A stretch of 64,000 nt of DNA from UBA7662 sp041688385 (GTDB lineage Bacteria; Bacteroidota; Bacteroidia; UBA7662), in the NCBI GenBank assembly GCA_041688385.1, contig JBDNIH010000168.1, forward strand, positions 1 to 64,000, written 5' to 3'. The notes under the pieces are model-generated. The model had not been told where the DNA came from, ran no database searches, and saw only the letters and a list, made by a program, of their open reading frames with translations. Numbering within the stretch: the stretch's first letter is position 1; the number at the start of each line of letters is the position of its first letter. A program made the position numbers and the translations under genes. Shown in pieces: positions 8,323 through 17,836 of this stretch.

Positions 8323-9321
8323 ATGACAAAAATGACTGCAGCCATCACCGGCATACATGCCTGGGCGCCCGAAGACGTGGTGACGAACTTCGACCTTATG
8401 AAGGTCATGGACACCAACGACGAATGGATTCAAACCCGCACCGGCATACGGGAGCGCCGTTTTTTCAAAACCCCCGGTTCTGCTACTTCTGATATAGGTG
8501 TTCATGCCGTAAACGGCCTCATGGCCAAAACCGGCCTGAAACCCGAAGAAATCGAACTCCTCATCTGCTGCACCGCCACACCTGATATGGCTTTTCCGGC
8601 TACCGCCAACATCATTTGCGATAAAATCGGCGCCAAAAATGCCGCTGGTTACGATTTATCTGCCGCCTGCTCAGGCTTTTTATTCGGACTCACCACCGGT
8701 GCCAAGTTTATTGAAGCCGGCATGTACAAAAAAGTCGTCATCGTAGGTGCCGATAAAATGACGTCCATCCTCAACCTCGAAGACCGTGCTACCGCCATCA
8801 TCTTTGGCGACGGTGGGGGAGCTGTTTTGCTCGAACCTAATTTCGAAGGCAACGGTGTCATCGATGCCATCATGCGCAGCGATGGTAATGGTCGCCATTA
8901 TCTACACCAAAAAGCGGGTGGATCGGCAAAACCCGCTTCTATCGAAACCGTTGAAGCCAAGGAACATTTTGTGTACCAGGAAGGCAAAACCGTCTTCAAA
9001 TTTGCGGTCACCAATATGGCCGATACCGCTGCCGATATTATGGCTCGCAACAACCTAACCCCCGATGACGTAACCTGGCTCGTGCCCCACCAGGCCAACA
9101 AACGTATCATCGATGCCACCCGCGAACGTGTAGGTTTGCCCGAAGAACGCACCATGGTGAACATCGAACGTTACGGCAATACCACCAATGGCACCTTACC
9201 GCTTTGTTTGTGGGAATGGGAAAATAAGCTCAAAAAGGGAGATGTCCTCATACTTGCCGCCTTTGGTGGCGGGTTTACTTGGGGAGCCCTTTATTTAAAA
9301 TGGGCATACGACACGAAATAA
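8323..9321 (+). CDS. fabH: beta-ketoacyl-ACP synthase III (FabH)
   Basis: Condenses acetyl-CoA with malonyl-ACP to start fatty-acid synthesis. The triad is visible: C116 in SAACSGF, H256 in VPHQANK and N286 in YGNTTNG. NDEWIQTRTGIRERRF near the N-terminus and FGGGFTWGALYLKW at the C-terminus are typical. 332 residues. Lies downstream of plsX and upstream of efp and accBC on the same strand. Confidence 0.96.
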   Translation: MTKMTAAITGIHAWAPEDVVTNFDLMKVMDTNDEWIQTRTGIRERRFFKTPGSATSDIGVHAVNGLMAKTGLKPEEIELLICCTATPDMAFPATANIICDKIGAKNAAGYDLSAACSGFLFGLTTGAKFIEAGMYKKVVIVGADKMTSILNLEDRATAIIFGDGGGAVLLEPNFEGNGVIDAIMRSDGNGRHYLHQKAGGSAKPASIETVEAKEHFVYQEGKTVFKFAVTNMADTAADIMARNNLTPDDVTWLVPHQANKRIIDATRERVGLPEERTMVNIERYGNTTNGTLPLCLWEWENKLKKGDVLILAAFGGGFTWGALYLKWAYDTK

Positions 9322-9328
9322 TCAGACT

Positions 9329-9336
9329 TATTTTTG
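9329..9336 (+). promoter_or_regulatory. -7 promoter element (TATTTTTG) upstream of efp
   Basis: TATTTTTG fits TAnnTTTG and ends 36 bases before the efp ATG. No -33 TTG at the right spacing was found. Confidence 0.4.
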
Positions 9337-9372
9337 CCGCCGAATACCCGTAAATCATAACTTGCATTCCTT

Positions 9373-9939
9373 ATGGCCAGTACATCCGAATTTCGCAATG
9401 GACTATGCATCAAATTTAACCACGACATCTATAAAGTTGTGGAGTTCCTGCACGTAAAACCAGGTAAAGGGGCCGCTTTTGTGCGGACCAAACTCAAAAG
9501 CATGACCACCGGTCAGGTTTTGGAGAACACCTTTCCTTCAGGCGCTAAAATCGACATCGTCCGCATCGAAACCCGCGAATACCAATACCTCTACAAAGAC
9601 GATATCGGTTTCCACTTCATGGACAGTGATACCTTTGAGCAAATCACTATCGAAAAACCACGCATCAATGCACCGGAATTCCTCAAGGAAGGCATTATCT
9701 GCCTCGTTTTGGTAAATACCGACGATGAAACCATATTAGGCTGTGAATTACCACAGCATATTGATTATGAAGTTACCTACACCGAACCCGGTGTGCGTGG
9801 CGATACCGCTTCGGGCAATGCTATGAAACCTGCTACACTCGAAACCGGCAATGCCATCAACGTACCGCTATTCGTGAATACCGGCGACCGTATTAAGGTC
9901 GACCCATCCGAAGGCCGTTATATTGAACGTGTAAAATAA
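9373..9939 (+). CDS. efp: elongation factor P
   Basis: Binds between the P and E sites to relieve ribosome stalling at polyproline. 188 residues, the full three-domain length. The loop that carries the modified residue reads HVKPGKGAAFVRTK with Lys at position 32; no modification enzyme is visible in the window. The C-terminal GDRIKVDPSEGRYIERVK is the family signature. Followed after 22 bases by accB, a common neighbourhood. Confidence 0.97.
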   Translation: MASTSEFRNGLCIKFNHDIYKVVEFLHVKPGKGAAFVRTKLKSMTTGQVLENTFPSGAKIDIVRIETREYQYLYKDDIGFHFMDSDTFEQITIEKPRINAPEFLKEGIICLVLVNTDDETILGCELPQHIDYEVTYTEPGVRGDTASGNAMKPATLETGNAINVPLFVNTGDRIKVDPSEGRYIERVK

Positions 9940-9961
9940 AACACCATTAACCAAGAAAACC

Positions 9962-10429
9962 ATGGATCTGAAAGAAATACAGGACCTCATTCGCTTCGTA
10001 TCGAAGTCGGGTGTAACTGAAGTAGCATTGGAAAAAGACGGTTTTAAAATCGTGATCAAGTCGGACCGTCCTTCAGAACAAATTGCTTACGTACAGCAGG
10101 CACCTATGATGATGGCACCACCCGTACATGCCGCCCCAGCTGTTGCCGCCCCGGTAGCTGCCGAAGCTGCTCCAGTAGCTCCGGTCGCCGAAAGTGGTGT
10201 GCCCATTAAATCACCAATGATTGGTACTTTTTATCGTTCAGCCGGTCCCGACAAAGAATTTTTCGTCAAGGTAGGCGACAGCGTAGAAAAGGGCCAGGTG
10301 GTTTGTATTATCGAAGCCATGAAGCTGTTCAACGAAATCGAATCGGAGGTCAGTGGTACCATCCTTAAGGTATTGGTTGATAATGCTAATCCGGTTGAAT
10401 ACGACCAGCCTTTATTCCTGGTAGGATAA
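9962..10429 (+). CDS. accB: biotin carboxyl carrier protein of acetyl-CoA carboxylase
   Basis: 155 residues. An N-terminal helix-rich segment (IQDLIRFVSKSGVTEVALEK) is joined by a Pro/Ala/Val-rich flexible linker (about 46-75) to the biotinyl domain. The biotinylation motif is EAMKLFNEIE with biotin-accepting Lys about 121; Phe in place of Met after KL is common in this phylum. Forms an operon with accC. Confidence 0.96.
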   Translation: MDLKEIQDLIRFVSKSGVTEVALEKDGFKIVIKSDRPSEQIAYVQQAPMMMAPPVHAAPAVAAPVAAEAAPVAPVAESGVPIKSPMIGTFYRSAGPDKEFFVKVGDSVEKGQVVCIIEAMKLFNEIESEVSGTILKVLVDNANPVEYDQPLFLVG

Positions 10430-10479
10430 GGCCGGCATTTGCCGCCTAATCCATTGCTGAACGCTTAAAAAAACATATC

Positions 10480-11823
10480 GTGTTCAAAAAAATACTGATA
10501 GCCAATAGAGGCGAAATTGCATTACGCATCATCCGGACTTGCCGGGAGATGGGCATCAAAACGGTGGCGGTATATTCTACAGCCGATCGCGAGAGCCTCC
10601 ATGTACGTTTTGCCGATGAAGCGGTGTGTATTGGTCCGCCCAAAAGCATCGATTCTTATCTTAATATCCCGAGTATTTTGGCCGCCGCCGAAATAACCAA
10701 TGCCGATGCCATTCATCCAGGCTATGGTTTTTTGTCGGAGAACGCTAAATTTTCTGAAATCTGCCGCGACTATGGTATCAAATTTATCGGTCCGTCGCCA
10801 GAGTCCATTTCTTCGATGGGTGACAAGGCTACTGCTAAGGAAACCATGAAAGCCGCCGGTGTTCCTGTTGTTCCGGGCAGCGAAGGGTTGATCGCGAGCA
10901 TCGAATTGGCCAAAATAGAGGCCGAAAAAATTGGCTATCCGGTCATCATCAAGGCAACAGCCGGTGGTGGTGGTAAAGGCATGCGGGTGATCTGGAAAGC
11001 AGAAGATCTCGATACCATGTTTGATCAAGCCAAACGGGAGGCAGCCGCTTCCTTTTCGAGCGACGGTTTGTATATGGAGAAATTCATCGAAGAGCCACGT
11101 CACATCGAAATTCAAATCATCGGCGACCAATACGGTAAAGCTTGTCATTTGTCGGAGCGCGACTGTTCCATTCAGCGCCGTCACCAGAAATTGATTGAAG
11201 AAGCACCGTCACCATTTATGACCGACGATTTACGTCAGCGTATGGGCGATGCAGCCATTCGCGGTGCGACGGCTGTGGGTTATGAAGGCGCGGGAACCAT
11301 CGAGTTTTTGGTCGACAAACACCGTAACTTCTACTTCATGGAGATGAATACCCGTATCCAAGTAGAGCATCCGGTTACCGAGGAAATTATCTCTTATGAC
11401 CTCATTAAGGAGCAAATTAAGGTAGCGAGTGGTATTCCCATCAGCGGTAAAAATTATCTTCCGAAGATGCACGCCATCGAGTGTCGTATCAACGCCGAAG
11501 ATCCATACAATGATTTCCGTCCGAGTCCAGGAAAAATCACCACCCTACATGTACCAGGTGGTCACGGGATACGGGTAGATACCCATATTTACAGCGGTTA
11601 TACCATTCCGCCGTATTACGACTCGATGATTGCTAAGGTTATCTCTATCGCGCAAACCCGCGATGAAGCCATCGCTACCATGGAGCGCGCTTTGAGTGAG
11701 TTTGTGATAGAGGGCATCAAAACCACCATCCCTTTCCATGTCAAAATGCTGAAAGACGAAAACTTTCGTGCCGGCAACTTCAATACCCAGTATATGAATA
11801 CCTGGGAGATGGGCGAGCAGTAA
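10480..11823 (+). CDS. accC: biotin carboxylase subunit of acetyl-CoA carboxylase
   Basis: ATP-grasp enzyme that carboxylates biotin on AccB. GTG start at 10480 (FKKILIANRGEIALRIIRT). Key parts: HPGYGFLSEN, the ATP-binding glycine loop KATAGGGGKGMR, ERDCSIQRRHQKLIEEAPS, MNTRIQVEHPVTE and ECRINAEDP. 447 residues, full length. A strong hairpin terminator follows 25 bases after the stop, closing the yceD-accC cluster. Confidence 0.97.
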   Translation: MFKKILIANRGEIALRIIRTCREMGIKTVAVYSTADRESLHVRFADEAVCIGPPKSIDSYLNIPSILAAAEITNADAIHPGYGFLSENAKFSEICRDYGIKFIGPSPESISSMGDKATAKETMKAAGVPVVPGSEGLIASIELAKIEAEKIGYPVIIKATAGGGGKGMRVIWKAEDLDTMFDQAKREAAASFSSDGLYMEKFIEEPRHIEIQIIGDQYGKACHLSERDCSIQRRHQKLIEEAPSPFMTDDLRQRMGDAAIRGATAVGYEGAGTIEFLVDKHRNFYFMEMNTRIQVEHPVTEEIISYDLIKEQIKVASGIPISGKNYLPKMHAIECRINAEDPYNDFRPSPGKITTLHVPGGHGIRVDTHIYSGYTIPPYYDSMIAKVISIAQTRDEAIATMERALSEFVIEGIKTTIPFHVKMLKDENFRAGNFNTQYMNTWEMGEQ

Positions 11824-11847
11824 ATTCAAAATTTCAAATTCAAAATT

Positions 11848-11880
11848 GGGCTTGGTTCGTATTTCGGATCAAGCCCTTTT
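11848..11880 (+). terminator. Rho-independent terminator after accC
   Basis: 12-bp stem: GGGCTTGGTTCG (11848-11859) pairs with CGGATCAAGCCC (11865-11876), counting two G-T pairs, with loop TATTT, followed by TTTT. Confidence 0.8.
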
Positions 11881-12112
11881 ACTTTGTACGGCTTTCTGTT
11901 TTAATGGTTCTAAGGTGCTAAAGTGGTCTCTTTGCGGCTTCCTGAAAAGGTTGCAGTTTTTACGTTAAAACGGTGATTGGCTGACGCCTCAATAGTAGCA
12001 CATTTCAGCGCATCCGTTTTCTTCTGTTGTGAAGCTCGCACAAGCGAGGCCATTAATATTGAACTCGAAATTTTGAACTAAAACAGCTCGAACCTTTTTG
12101 AAAAAGAAGCGT
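11881..12112. repeat. intergenic region holding copy A of a composite repeat
   Basis: 11906-11955 (GGTTCTAAGG, then GGTCTCTTTG, then CTTCCTGAAAA and GGTT) matches the reverse complement of 18733-18789 over two blocks. Both copies are also preceded, in the same relative order, by an AATT/CAAATTCAAA-rich stretch (here 11823-11846). No gene is seen between accC and the nfu gene. Confidence 0.6.
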
Positions 12113-12120
12113 TAACTTTG
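12113..12120 (+). promoter_or_regulatory. -7 promoter element (TAACTTTG) for the nfu gene
   Basis: Ends 7 bases before the ATG at 12128, so the transcript should be leaderless or nearly so. Confidence 0.6.
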
Positions 12121-12127
12121 TAATCCT

Positions 12128-12712
12128 ATGACTATGCAGACCGTACAAAACCTCGTCACCATTTACAGCGAATCAACGCCGAATCCAGAAACGATGAAAT
12201 TCGTTTCGAATCGTTATATATTACCCGACGCTAGCCTCGAATTTACCGACGCTACGAGTGCCGCGGCAGGTTCGCCTTTGGCGGCTAAATTATTTGAATT
12301 TCCCTTTGTACAGGGGATTTTTATGGCCTCGAACTTCGTTACCGTAACTAAAAAGACTACGGAAGACTGGTTCGAAATCACGCCTATCCTGAAAGATTTC
12401 GTGAAATCTTATCTCGAATCAGGCATGGCTATTTTAGCTGAAAAGCAGGTCGTAGCAGATACCAGTAACGACAGCGAGACCATCAAACGTATTCGCCAAA
12501 TTCTCACGGATTACATTCAGCCAGCGGTAGAACAAGACGGCGGAGCCATCAGCTACAAACATTTTGACGAAACTACGGGTGTGGTAACGGTGACCCTTCA
12601 GGGTTCATGCAGTGGTTGCCCTTCTTCTATGATTACCCTTAAAGCGGGCATCGAAAACCTCCTGAAACGTATGTTGCCCGAGGTAACCGAAGTAATTGCC
12701 GACACGCAATAA
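12128..12712 (+). CDS. Nfu-type iron-sulfur scaffold protein
   Basis: 194 residues in two domains. An N-terminal Nfu_N domain (ESTPNPETMKFVSN, then FEFPFVQGIFMASNFVTVTK) is followed by a NifU C-terminal domain with VEQDGGAIS and the cluster-binding CSGCPSS (C161, C164). It carries and delivers [4Fe-4S] clusters. A second start (ATG 12134) is possible. A shorter Nfu protein with only the C-terminal domain lies at 44851, so the genome has two forms. Confidence 0.93.
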   Translation: MTMQTVQNLVTIYSESTPNPETMKFVSNRYILPDASLEFTDATSAAAGSPLAAKLFEFPFVQGIFMASNFVTVTKKTTEDWFEITPILKDFVKSYLESGMAILAEKQVVADTSNDSETIKRIRQILTDYIQPAVEQDGGAISYKHFDETTGVVTVTLQGSCSGCPSSMITLKAGIENLLKRMLPEVTEVIADTQ

Positions 12713-12717
12713 TTACC

Positions 12718-14391
12718 TTAAAATCCGCCTACTTTATCATCTCCTCGGGGATCTGCGCCACCTTCTAGGGTAGCGTCAGGTAAAATACGTATGCCTTCGG
12801 CACGCCCGTAAGGAGAGGATGGTTTGAGTACATAGCCTCTTTCTTTCAAGTCGCGCAACATCCTTTTGTTAAAGCGGCCCAATTCAAATTTGACTTCGTC
12901 TGGCAACCACTGGTGGTGAAAGCGGGGGGATGAAACTGCGGCTTGTATGTTTTTGTCGTAGTCAAGCACGTGCATCAAAACCTGAAAAACAGTCGTAGGT
13001 ATGGTACTTCCACCAGGTGTGCCTGTGATGAGGTAGGGTTTTCCCTTTTGCAGCACAAGGGTAGGGGTCATAGAGCTGAGCATACGTTTGCCGGGGGCGA
13101 TGGCGTTGGCAGCGCTGCCAACAAGACCGTAGCTGTTGGGAATGCCTGGTGCGATGCTGAAATCATCCATGGTATTGTTGAGCAGAAAGCCCGCGCCGGA
13201 AACAATCACTTTTGAGCCGTAAGGACCATTCAAGGAGGTGGTAGCCGTCATCAGGTTACCTGCTCCATCTGCCACACAATAATGGGTTGTCTGATCGGAC
13301 TCTTGATAGACTGTGCCAGGGAGGGTTTGGGTAGATTTGCCGGCATATTCCCAGCGGATGTTAGCTATACGTTTAGCGAGATAAACAGAATCAGTTAGTG
13401 CAGCAACGGGTATAGTCACAAAATCTGGGTCGCCCAAATAGGCAGATCTGTCGGCATACGCTCTGCGTTCCGCTTCAATTACCAACTGCAGGCTACGCAT
13501 ATCGTTAGGGTCCCAGCGGTCTATAGGGTAGTTGTGTGTCATCTGCCAAATCTGCGACAGCAACACCCCTCCTGAGGAAGGTGGACCCATACTGTGAATG
13601 GTATAGTCACCGTAATCAAAGTGTAGGGTTGGACGCCAAATAGCTTGGTAGTCCGTTAAATCCTGTTGCGTAATGTAACCGCCACCAGCCGACATTTGCG
13701 CCACCAGGCTATCCGCTACCGGACCGCTGTAAAAGCCTGCTTTTCCGTTTTCGGCTATTAATTCTAAGGTTTTGGCCAGCTGGGGATTGAGGAGGAGCTC
13801 TCCAGCTTTGACATGGTGCTTATGGGTCAGATAGCTGTGTTTGCCGTTGTATTTTTCTAATTCCTTGTGGTGGCTGTTGAGTAAAGCAGCTTCTTTTTCT
13901 GTCAGTGGCCAGCCATGGCGGGCATAGGTAATGGCAGGTAACAACAGCGAATCCCAAGCCATGCGGCCGTATTGCTGATGCAAGGCATACATGCCAGCCA
14001 CCGTGCCCGGTATGCCAGCAGCTTGTAAACCATGGGTACTTCGTTTGGGGATTGGGTTGCCGGCACTATCAAGATACATGGTGCTACTTGCCGCCGCCGG
14101 GGCTTGTTCGCGGTAGTCCAAACTATTAATTTCTCCGTCGGCAGTATGGATGATGGCAAAGCCACCACCGCCTATATTGCCGGCGACCGGGAAAACTACA
14201 GCCAAGGCAAATTCGGTAGCTACACCCGCGTCGAAAGCGTTGCCACCTGCCCGGAGCACAGCTAATCCAGCCTCGGTGGCCAAGGGGTGGGCACTAACCA
14301 CCATGCCCTCACAAGCATAATAGGGAGTAAGCGGATTGCCATTGCGCAAAAGCGGAACCAGCAAGAGGGCAATGATGAGGGAAGTTACCAT
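12718..14391 (-). CDS. ggt: gamma-glutamyltransferase
   Basis: N-terminal-nucleophile hydrolase that cleaves glutathione and other gamma-glutamyl compounds, normally periplasmic and self-processed into two chains. The autocleavage site is SDQTTHYCVAD with the nucleophile Thr at about 368. The N-terminal half has AHPLATEAGLAVLRAGGNAFDA and GFAIIHTADGEINSLDYREQAP; the C-terminal half has NGPYGSKV, LLNNTMDDFS, MTPTLVL and GTPGGSTIPTTV. A short hydrophobic N-terminus (about 4-16) may be an export signal. 557 residues. Converges on the nfu gene with 5 bases between them. Confidence 0.94.
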   Translation of the reverse strand: MVTSLIIALLLVPLLRNGNPLTPYYACEGMVVSAHPLATEAGLAVLRAGGNAFDAGVATEFALAVVFPVAGNIGGGGFAIIHTADGEINSLDYREQAPAAASSTMYLDSAGNPIPKRSTHGLQAAGIPGTVAGMYALHQQYGRMAWDSLLLPAITYARHGWPLTEKEAALLNSHHKELEKYNGKHSYLTHKHHVKAGELLLNPQLAKTLELIAENGKAGFYSGPVADSLVAQMSAGGGYITQQDLTDYQAIWRPTLHFDYGDYTIHSMGPPSSGGVLLSQIWQMTHNYPIDRWDPNDMRSLQLVIEAERRAYADRSAYLGDPDFVTIPVAALTDSVYLAKRIANIRWEYAGKSTQTLPGTVYQESDQTTHYCVADGAGNLMTATTSLNGPYGSKVIVSGAGFLLNNTMDDFSIAPGIPNSYGLVGSAANAIAPGKRMLSSMTPTLVLQKGKPYLITGTPGGSTIPTTVFQVLMHVLDYDKNIQAAVSSPRFHHQWLPDEVKFELGRFNKRMLRDLKERGYVLKPSSPYGRAEGIRILPDATLEGGADPRGDDKVGGF

Positions 14392-14452
14392 AGGTTTAAC
14401 GGCTGAAAAATAAGGTATTCAAGTCGCTTGTGCATCCGTGCTGGCGGGCATT

Positions 14453-15868
14453 TTATTTACCCCTGGCCTCAAGTATGGTGAGTATGGTGTAAATCATAAT
14501 TTTGAAGTCGACCAACAACGACATATTCTCAATATACAAAATGTCGAATTTCAGCCTTTCCACCATTTGGTCGATGTTTTCGGCATAACCGTATTTTACC
14601 TGACCCCAGGAGGTAATGCCCGGTTTTACTTTGAGCAGGTGTTTATAATGGGGTGCTACTTTCATGATTTGATCGATAAAAAACTGTCTTTCGGGCCGTG
14701 GACCGACCAATGACATCTCACCTATCAAAACATTGTAGAATTGCGGGATTTCATCGAGCCGCATTTTACGCATAAACGTACCCCATCGGGTTACACGTGG
14801 GTCGTTGTCGCTAGAGAGCGCCGGGCCGTTTTGTTCGGCATCCACCAACATCGACCTGAACTTATAAATGGTGAACGGAACGCCTTTATAGCCAATGCGC
14901 TCCTGGCTATAAAAAATGGCTCCTTTCGAAGACATTTTTACTCGAATTGCGATATAAATTAAGAGCGGTAATAAAATCAGCAAGGCAAAAAGTGAGGCAG
15001 CGATATCAAAGATCCGTTTGAGTGTTCGTTGCCAAGCAGGCATTATAGCCGGATAAATTTCGATGAGGATGGCACCAAATATCTGCTGCATTTTAACGTG
15101 CCCCAGCATTATATCGTACATATCCGGTATAATTTTGATGATAACACCTTCGTCCTTGACCATATTAACCACCTTGTTGAACTTTTTGTGCTGGTGGTCG
15201 TCGAGTGCAATAATTACCTCCTCGATTTTATGTTCGCGTATGAGTTCAGGTAGCTGTTCTATTTCGCCTAATTTGATCAAATGATCACTTAATGGTGTTT
15301 TTTCTTTGGCGTAAAGGGATACAAAGCCAATGAAGTTGTTGCCTAAAGGTTTTGAACGACTGTGAATCTCCTGATACAACTCCAATGCACTTTGATTACC
15401 GCCAACCATGATGGTATTGAATCTAATTTTTCCAGCATTAAAACGATACGAAATGCGCGTAAGCTGCATGAAGCGCATCAAAAAGGTGATGCCCAGTTGT
15501 AGGAAAAAGAGGGTACTGAACGAACGGTAGTACCCGTCGATGGAGAAGATAATGTCATCGAGTATAATGATGAAAAACAAAATCGTTACCCCAATCAGCG
15601 TTGCCAAAAGGGTGCGTCCCAATTCATTTAAACGCGATTTACGATAAACATCGCTGTAAGTACCCATGAGGGCGTACAATATCAACCAGCAGGCGGGAAG
15701 CGTGAGCAGACCACCAACCAAGTTTTTATCGAAGTCGAAATAGTTGTTTTCACCGAAAAAGTGAGAGGCAATGTAAAATTTGCGGTAATAGAAGAATAGA
15801 AACCACGCCAATGCTGCCGACAGCCAATCGCCCAAGATGTATTGAAAGGTGTCGAAGCGCTTTTGCAT
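14453..15868 (-). CDS. polyprenyl glycosylphosphotransferase (WcaJ-like sugar transferase)
   Basis: Starts synthesis of an exopolysaccharide or similar glycan by moving a sugar phosphate onto undecaprenyl phosphate at the inner membrane. The N-terminal half has several membrane segments and a CoA-binding-like domain; the C-terminal transferase domain begins with RTLKRIFDIAASLFALLI. It then reads GAIFYSQERIGYKG, FRSMLVDAE, GTFMRKMRLDEIPQFYNVL, EMSLVGPRPE and VKPGITSWGQVKYGYAE. 471 residues. Overlaps the lipoprotein gene upstream by one base (TGATG), so the two are coupled. The sugar cannot be told from sequence. Confidence 0.93.
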   Translation of the reverse strand: MQKRFDTFQYILGDWLSAALAWFLFFYYRKFYIASHFFGENNYFDFDKNLVGGLLTLPACWLILYALMGTYSDVYRKSRLNELGRTLLATLIGVTILFFIIILDDIIFSIDGYYRSFSTLFFLQLGITFLMRFMQLTRISYRFNAGKIRFNTIMVGGNQSALELYQEIHSRSKPLGNNFIGFVSLYAKEKTPLSDHLIKLGEIEQLPELIREHKIEEVIIALDDHQHKKFNKVVNMVKDEGVIIKIIPDMYDIMLGHVKMQQIFGAILIEIYPAIMPAWQRTLKRIFDIAASLFALLILLPLLIYIAIRVKMSSKGAIFYSQERIGYKGVPFTIYKFRSMLVDAEQNGPALSSDNDPRVTRWGTFMRKMRLDEIPQFYNVLIGEMSLVGPRPERQFFIDQIMKVAPHYKHLLKVKPGITSWGQVKYGYAENIDQMVERLKFDILYIENMSLLVDFKIMIYTILTILEARGK

Positions 15869-16725
15869 CAGCGGATGAGCTTCAGGTTATCGACTTGTAT
15901 CTGACCAGTTACGCCATCGGTTCGGTTGTAGATACCTGCTAAAATGATGCGGTACGTATAACCAGAGTTTCCACCAATAAATGGCGTCAGATTGATGTAT
16001 TGTTTTTTCCAAACAGCACTGGTATTGAGCACCACAATGGGCTGCTCAAAGCTAGAACCATCTGGTGCAAACGCAAGATAACCAACAGACAAAGGCACAT
16101 TGTTGCGGTAGTTTATTTCGATAAATTGATTTGAGCCATCCCGAATAAGCGAAAAGGCCGTATTGGTTTCGCATATAAAAAAGGGTCTTTCGGCATTCAC
16201 ATAGGCCAGTAAGCTGTTGTTGCCCTCGAAGACCAAAGAACTATCAGCAGTACGAATGAGGGTGGTATCGCTTTGTTGACTGCGGCGTAAAGTAAAACCT
16301 TGTAGTTCAAAATCTTCCTTCCACACAAACTCAATGGCCGTATTGTAACGTAATGCAGGCACGATGGTGTCTGTTTCTCCCCGAACAAGGTTGATGAGGG
16401 TGTCAAATCCGGCGTAATGCGGATAAGACGCCCGAGTGTTAGAAACGCCATTGAGCAGTATACCCCCATTGAGACGCATTTTCACCAGACCTTCTTTCAG
16501 AATTGGAATACGCGCTGGCAATTGATATATGCCCTGTACTTCATCGTCGATATACACCCAAATGTCTTGCACGTTGTGTGATGCTGAGCCTTCCACTGCA
16601 TACTCTGTGCTTAGGGTTATGCTAGGCACAAAAATATAGGCAGGTATACCTCCGTCGGGTTCGTAGAGGTATCGACAACTTTGGGTACTCAGCAGAAGTA
16701 GAAGAAGGAGTATTTTGTTTTTCAA
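15868..16725 (-). CDS. putative lipoprotein of unknown function
   Basis: 285 residues with a hydrophobic leader MKNKILLLLLLLSTQSC whose STQSC fits a relaxed lipobox, so it is probably lipid-anchored. The rest is beta-rich without a family I recognise; the second half (about 130-285) resembles a carbohydrate-binding or jelly-roll module in composition only. The start is TTG at 16725, inside a TTGA overlap with the oxidoreductase stop. Between a sugar oxidoreductase and a glycosylphosphotransferase, a role in glycan assembly or export is a guess. Confidence 0.7.
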   Translation of the reverse strand: MKNKILLLLLLLSTQSCRYLYEPDGGIPAYIFVPSITLSTEYAVEGSASHNVQDIWVYIDDEVQGIYQLPARIPILKEGLVKMRLNGGILLNGVSNTRASYPHYAGFDTLINLVRGETDTIVPALRYNTAIEFVWKEDFELQGFTLRRSQQSDTTLIRTADSSLVFEGNNSLLAYVNAERPFFICETNTAFSLIRDGSNQFIEINYRNNVPLSVGYLAFAPDGSSFEQPIVVLNTSAVWKKQYINLTPFIGGNSGYTYRIILAGIYNRTDGVTGQIQVDNLKLIR

Positions 16726-17708
16726 TGCAACTGGTTCTTTTCGATTTGTTCCAAAATGCGGTGAGCGGTCTCCAGTGCCTTATAACCGTCTTCGATGGTT
16801 ACCGCGGGCCTACTGTTTTCACGTATTGCCCGGGCAAATTCGGTTAGTTCGGTTTGGATTGCGTTAATCTCCGCCACTTTTGGTTTTTCGAAGCCGATGA
16901 CTTTTTTGCCGCGCTCCGGACCAAGGTCGATTTCCATGGTTTGCGGCAGTTGGTTATCGTTCGAGTCAGTTAAACGCAAAACTTCTGTCTCTTTGTCTAA
17001 GAAATCGATAGAAATATAGGCATCATGCTGAAACAATCTCATTTTACGCATATTTTTTATCGAAAGGCGGCTTGCGGTGAGATTGGCCACACAACCATTT
17101 TCAAATTCGATGCGAGCATTGGCGATATCGGGTGTTGATGACACCACACAAACGCCGCTTGCACTAATGTTTTTGATACTGCTTTTCACCAAGCTCAGCA
17201 CGATGTCGATATCGTGAATCATCAAGTCGAGCACAATACTCACATCGGTTCCGCGCGGATTAAACAAGCTCAGGCGGTGGGCTTCGATGAACATCGGTGA
17301 AGTGACATAGGGGCGTGCCGTGAGAAATGCCGGATTAAAACGTTCTACATGGCCCACTTGTACTTTTACGTTGGCCTCACTGGCCATACTCAGCAAATGG
17401 CGCGCTTCTTCAACTGTATTGGTGATTGGTTTTTCAATGAAGACGTGCTTTAATTTCCGCAGCGCCAACAGCGCACAATCGTAATGTGAAAGCGTAGGGG
17501 TAACGATGTCGACGATATCAACAGCTGCTACTAAATCCTCTAGATTTTTAAAGCGTGGGATGGCAAAAATATCCTCGACCTTGGCAGCATTTTCGTCGTT
17601 TGGGTCGTAAAAACCCACCAGTTCAAAAATTTCGGGCGATAAGCCGATACAACGCAAATGGACTTTCCCTAGGTGACCAGCACCCAGTACCCCGATCTTC
17701 AACTTCAT
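16722..17708 (-). CDS. Gfo/Idh/MocA family oxidoreductase
   Basis: NAD(P)-dependent sugar or sugar-nucleotide dehydrogenase fold. The start ATG 17708 gives MKLKIGVLGAGHLGKVHLRC, a standard Rossmann N-terminus; an in-frame extension to 17843 is unrelated sequence. Family motifs are VFIEKPITNTVEEARHLL (EKP catalytic Lys region), VQVGHVERFNPAF and LDLMIHDIDIVLSL. 328 residues. First gene of a three-gene coupled unit with the lipoprotein and sugar transferase, which suggests it makes a modified sugar for the same glycan. Confidence 0.9.
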   Translation of the reverse strand: MKLKIGVLGAGHLGKVHLRCIGLSPEIFELVGFYDPNDENAAKVEDIFAIPRFKNLEDLVAAVDIVDIVTPTLSHYDCALLALRKLKHVFIEKPITNTVEEARHLLSMASEANVKVQVGHVERFNPAFLTARPYVTSPMFIEAHRLSLFNPRGTDVSIVLDLMIHDIDIVLSLVKSSIKNISASGVCVVSSTPDIANARIEFENGCVANLTASRLSIKNMRKMRLFQHDAYISIDFLDKETEVLRLTDSNDNQLPQTMEIDLGPERGKKVIGFEKPKVAEINAIQTELTEFARAIRENSRPAVTIEDGYKALETAHRILEQIEKNQLH

Positions 17709-17822
17709 GCGGCAGTTTTGGTTGCTACGAAAATAGGGTGATTCCTCGGTAAAATGGCAAAAGGCGGGTAGAAAAAGCGTAAAAGTGGGAAAGTCGTCGC
17801 CTTTTCTGTCGCTTTCCTTGCG

Positions 17823-17830
17823 TATGTTTG
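17823..17830 (+). promoter_or_regulatory. -7 promoter element (TATGTTTG) for pcm
   Basis: Ends 6 bases before the pcm ATG, predicting a leaderless mRNA. It also argues against the in-frame TTG at 17828, which lies within the element. Confidence 0.6.
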
Positions 17831-17836
17831 CAGACC

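Noticed and set aside
16795..17019. Open frame antisense to the Gfo/Idh/MocA gene
   Set aside because: Lies fully within a well-supported gene on the other strand.
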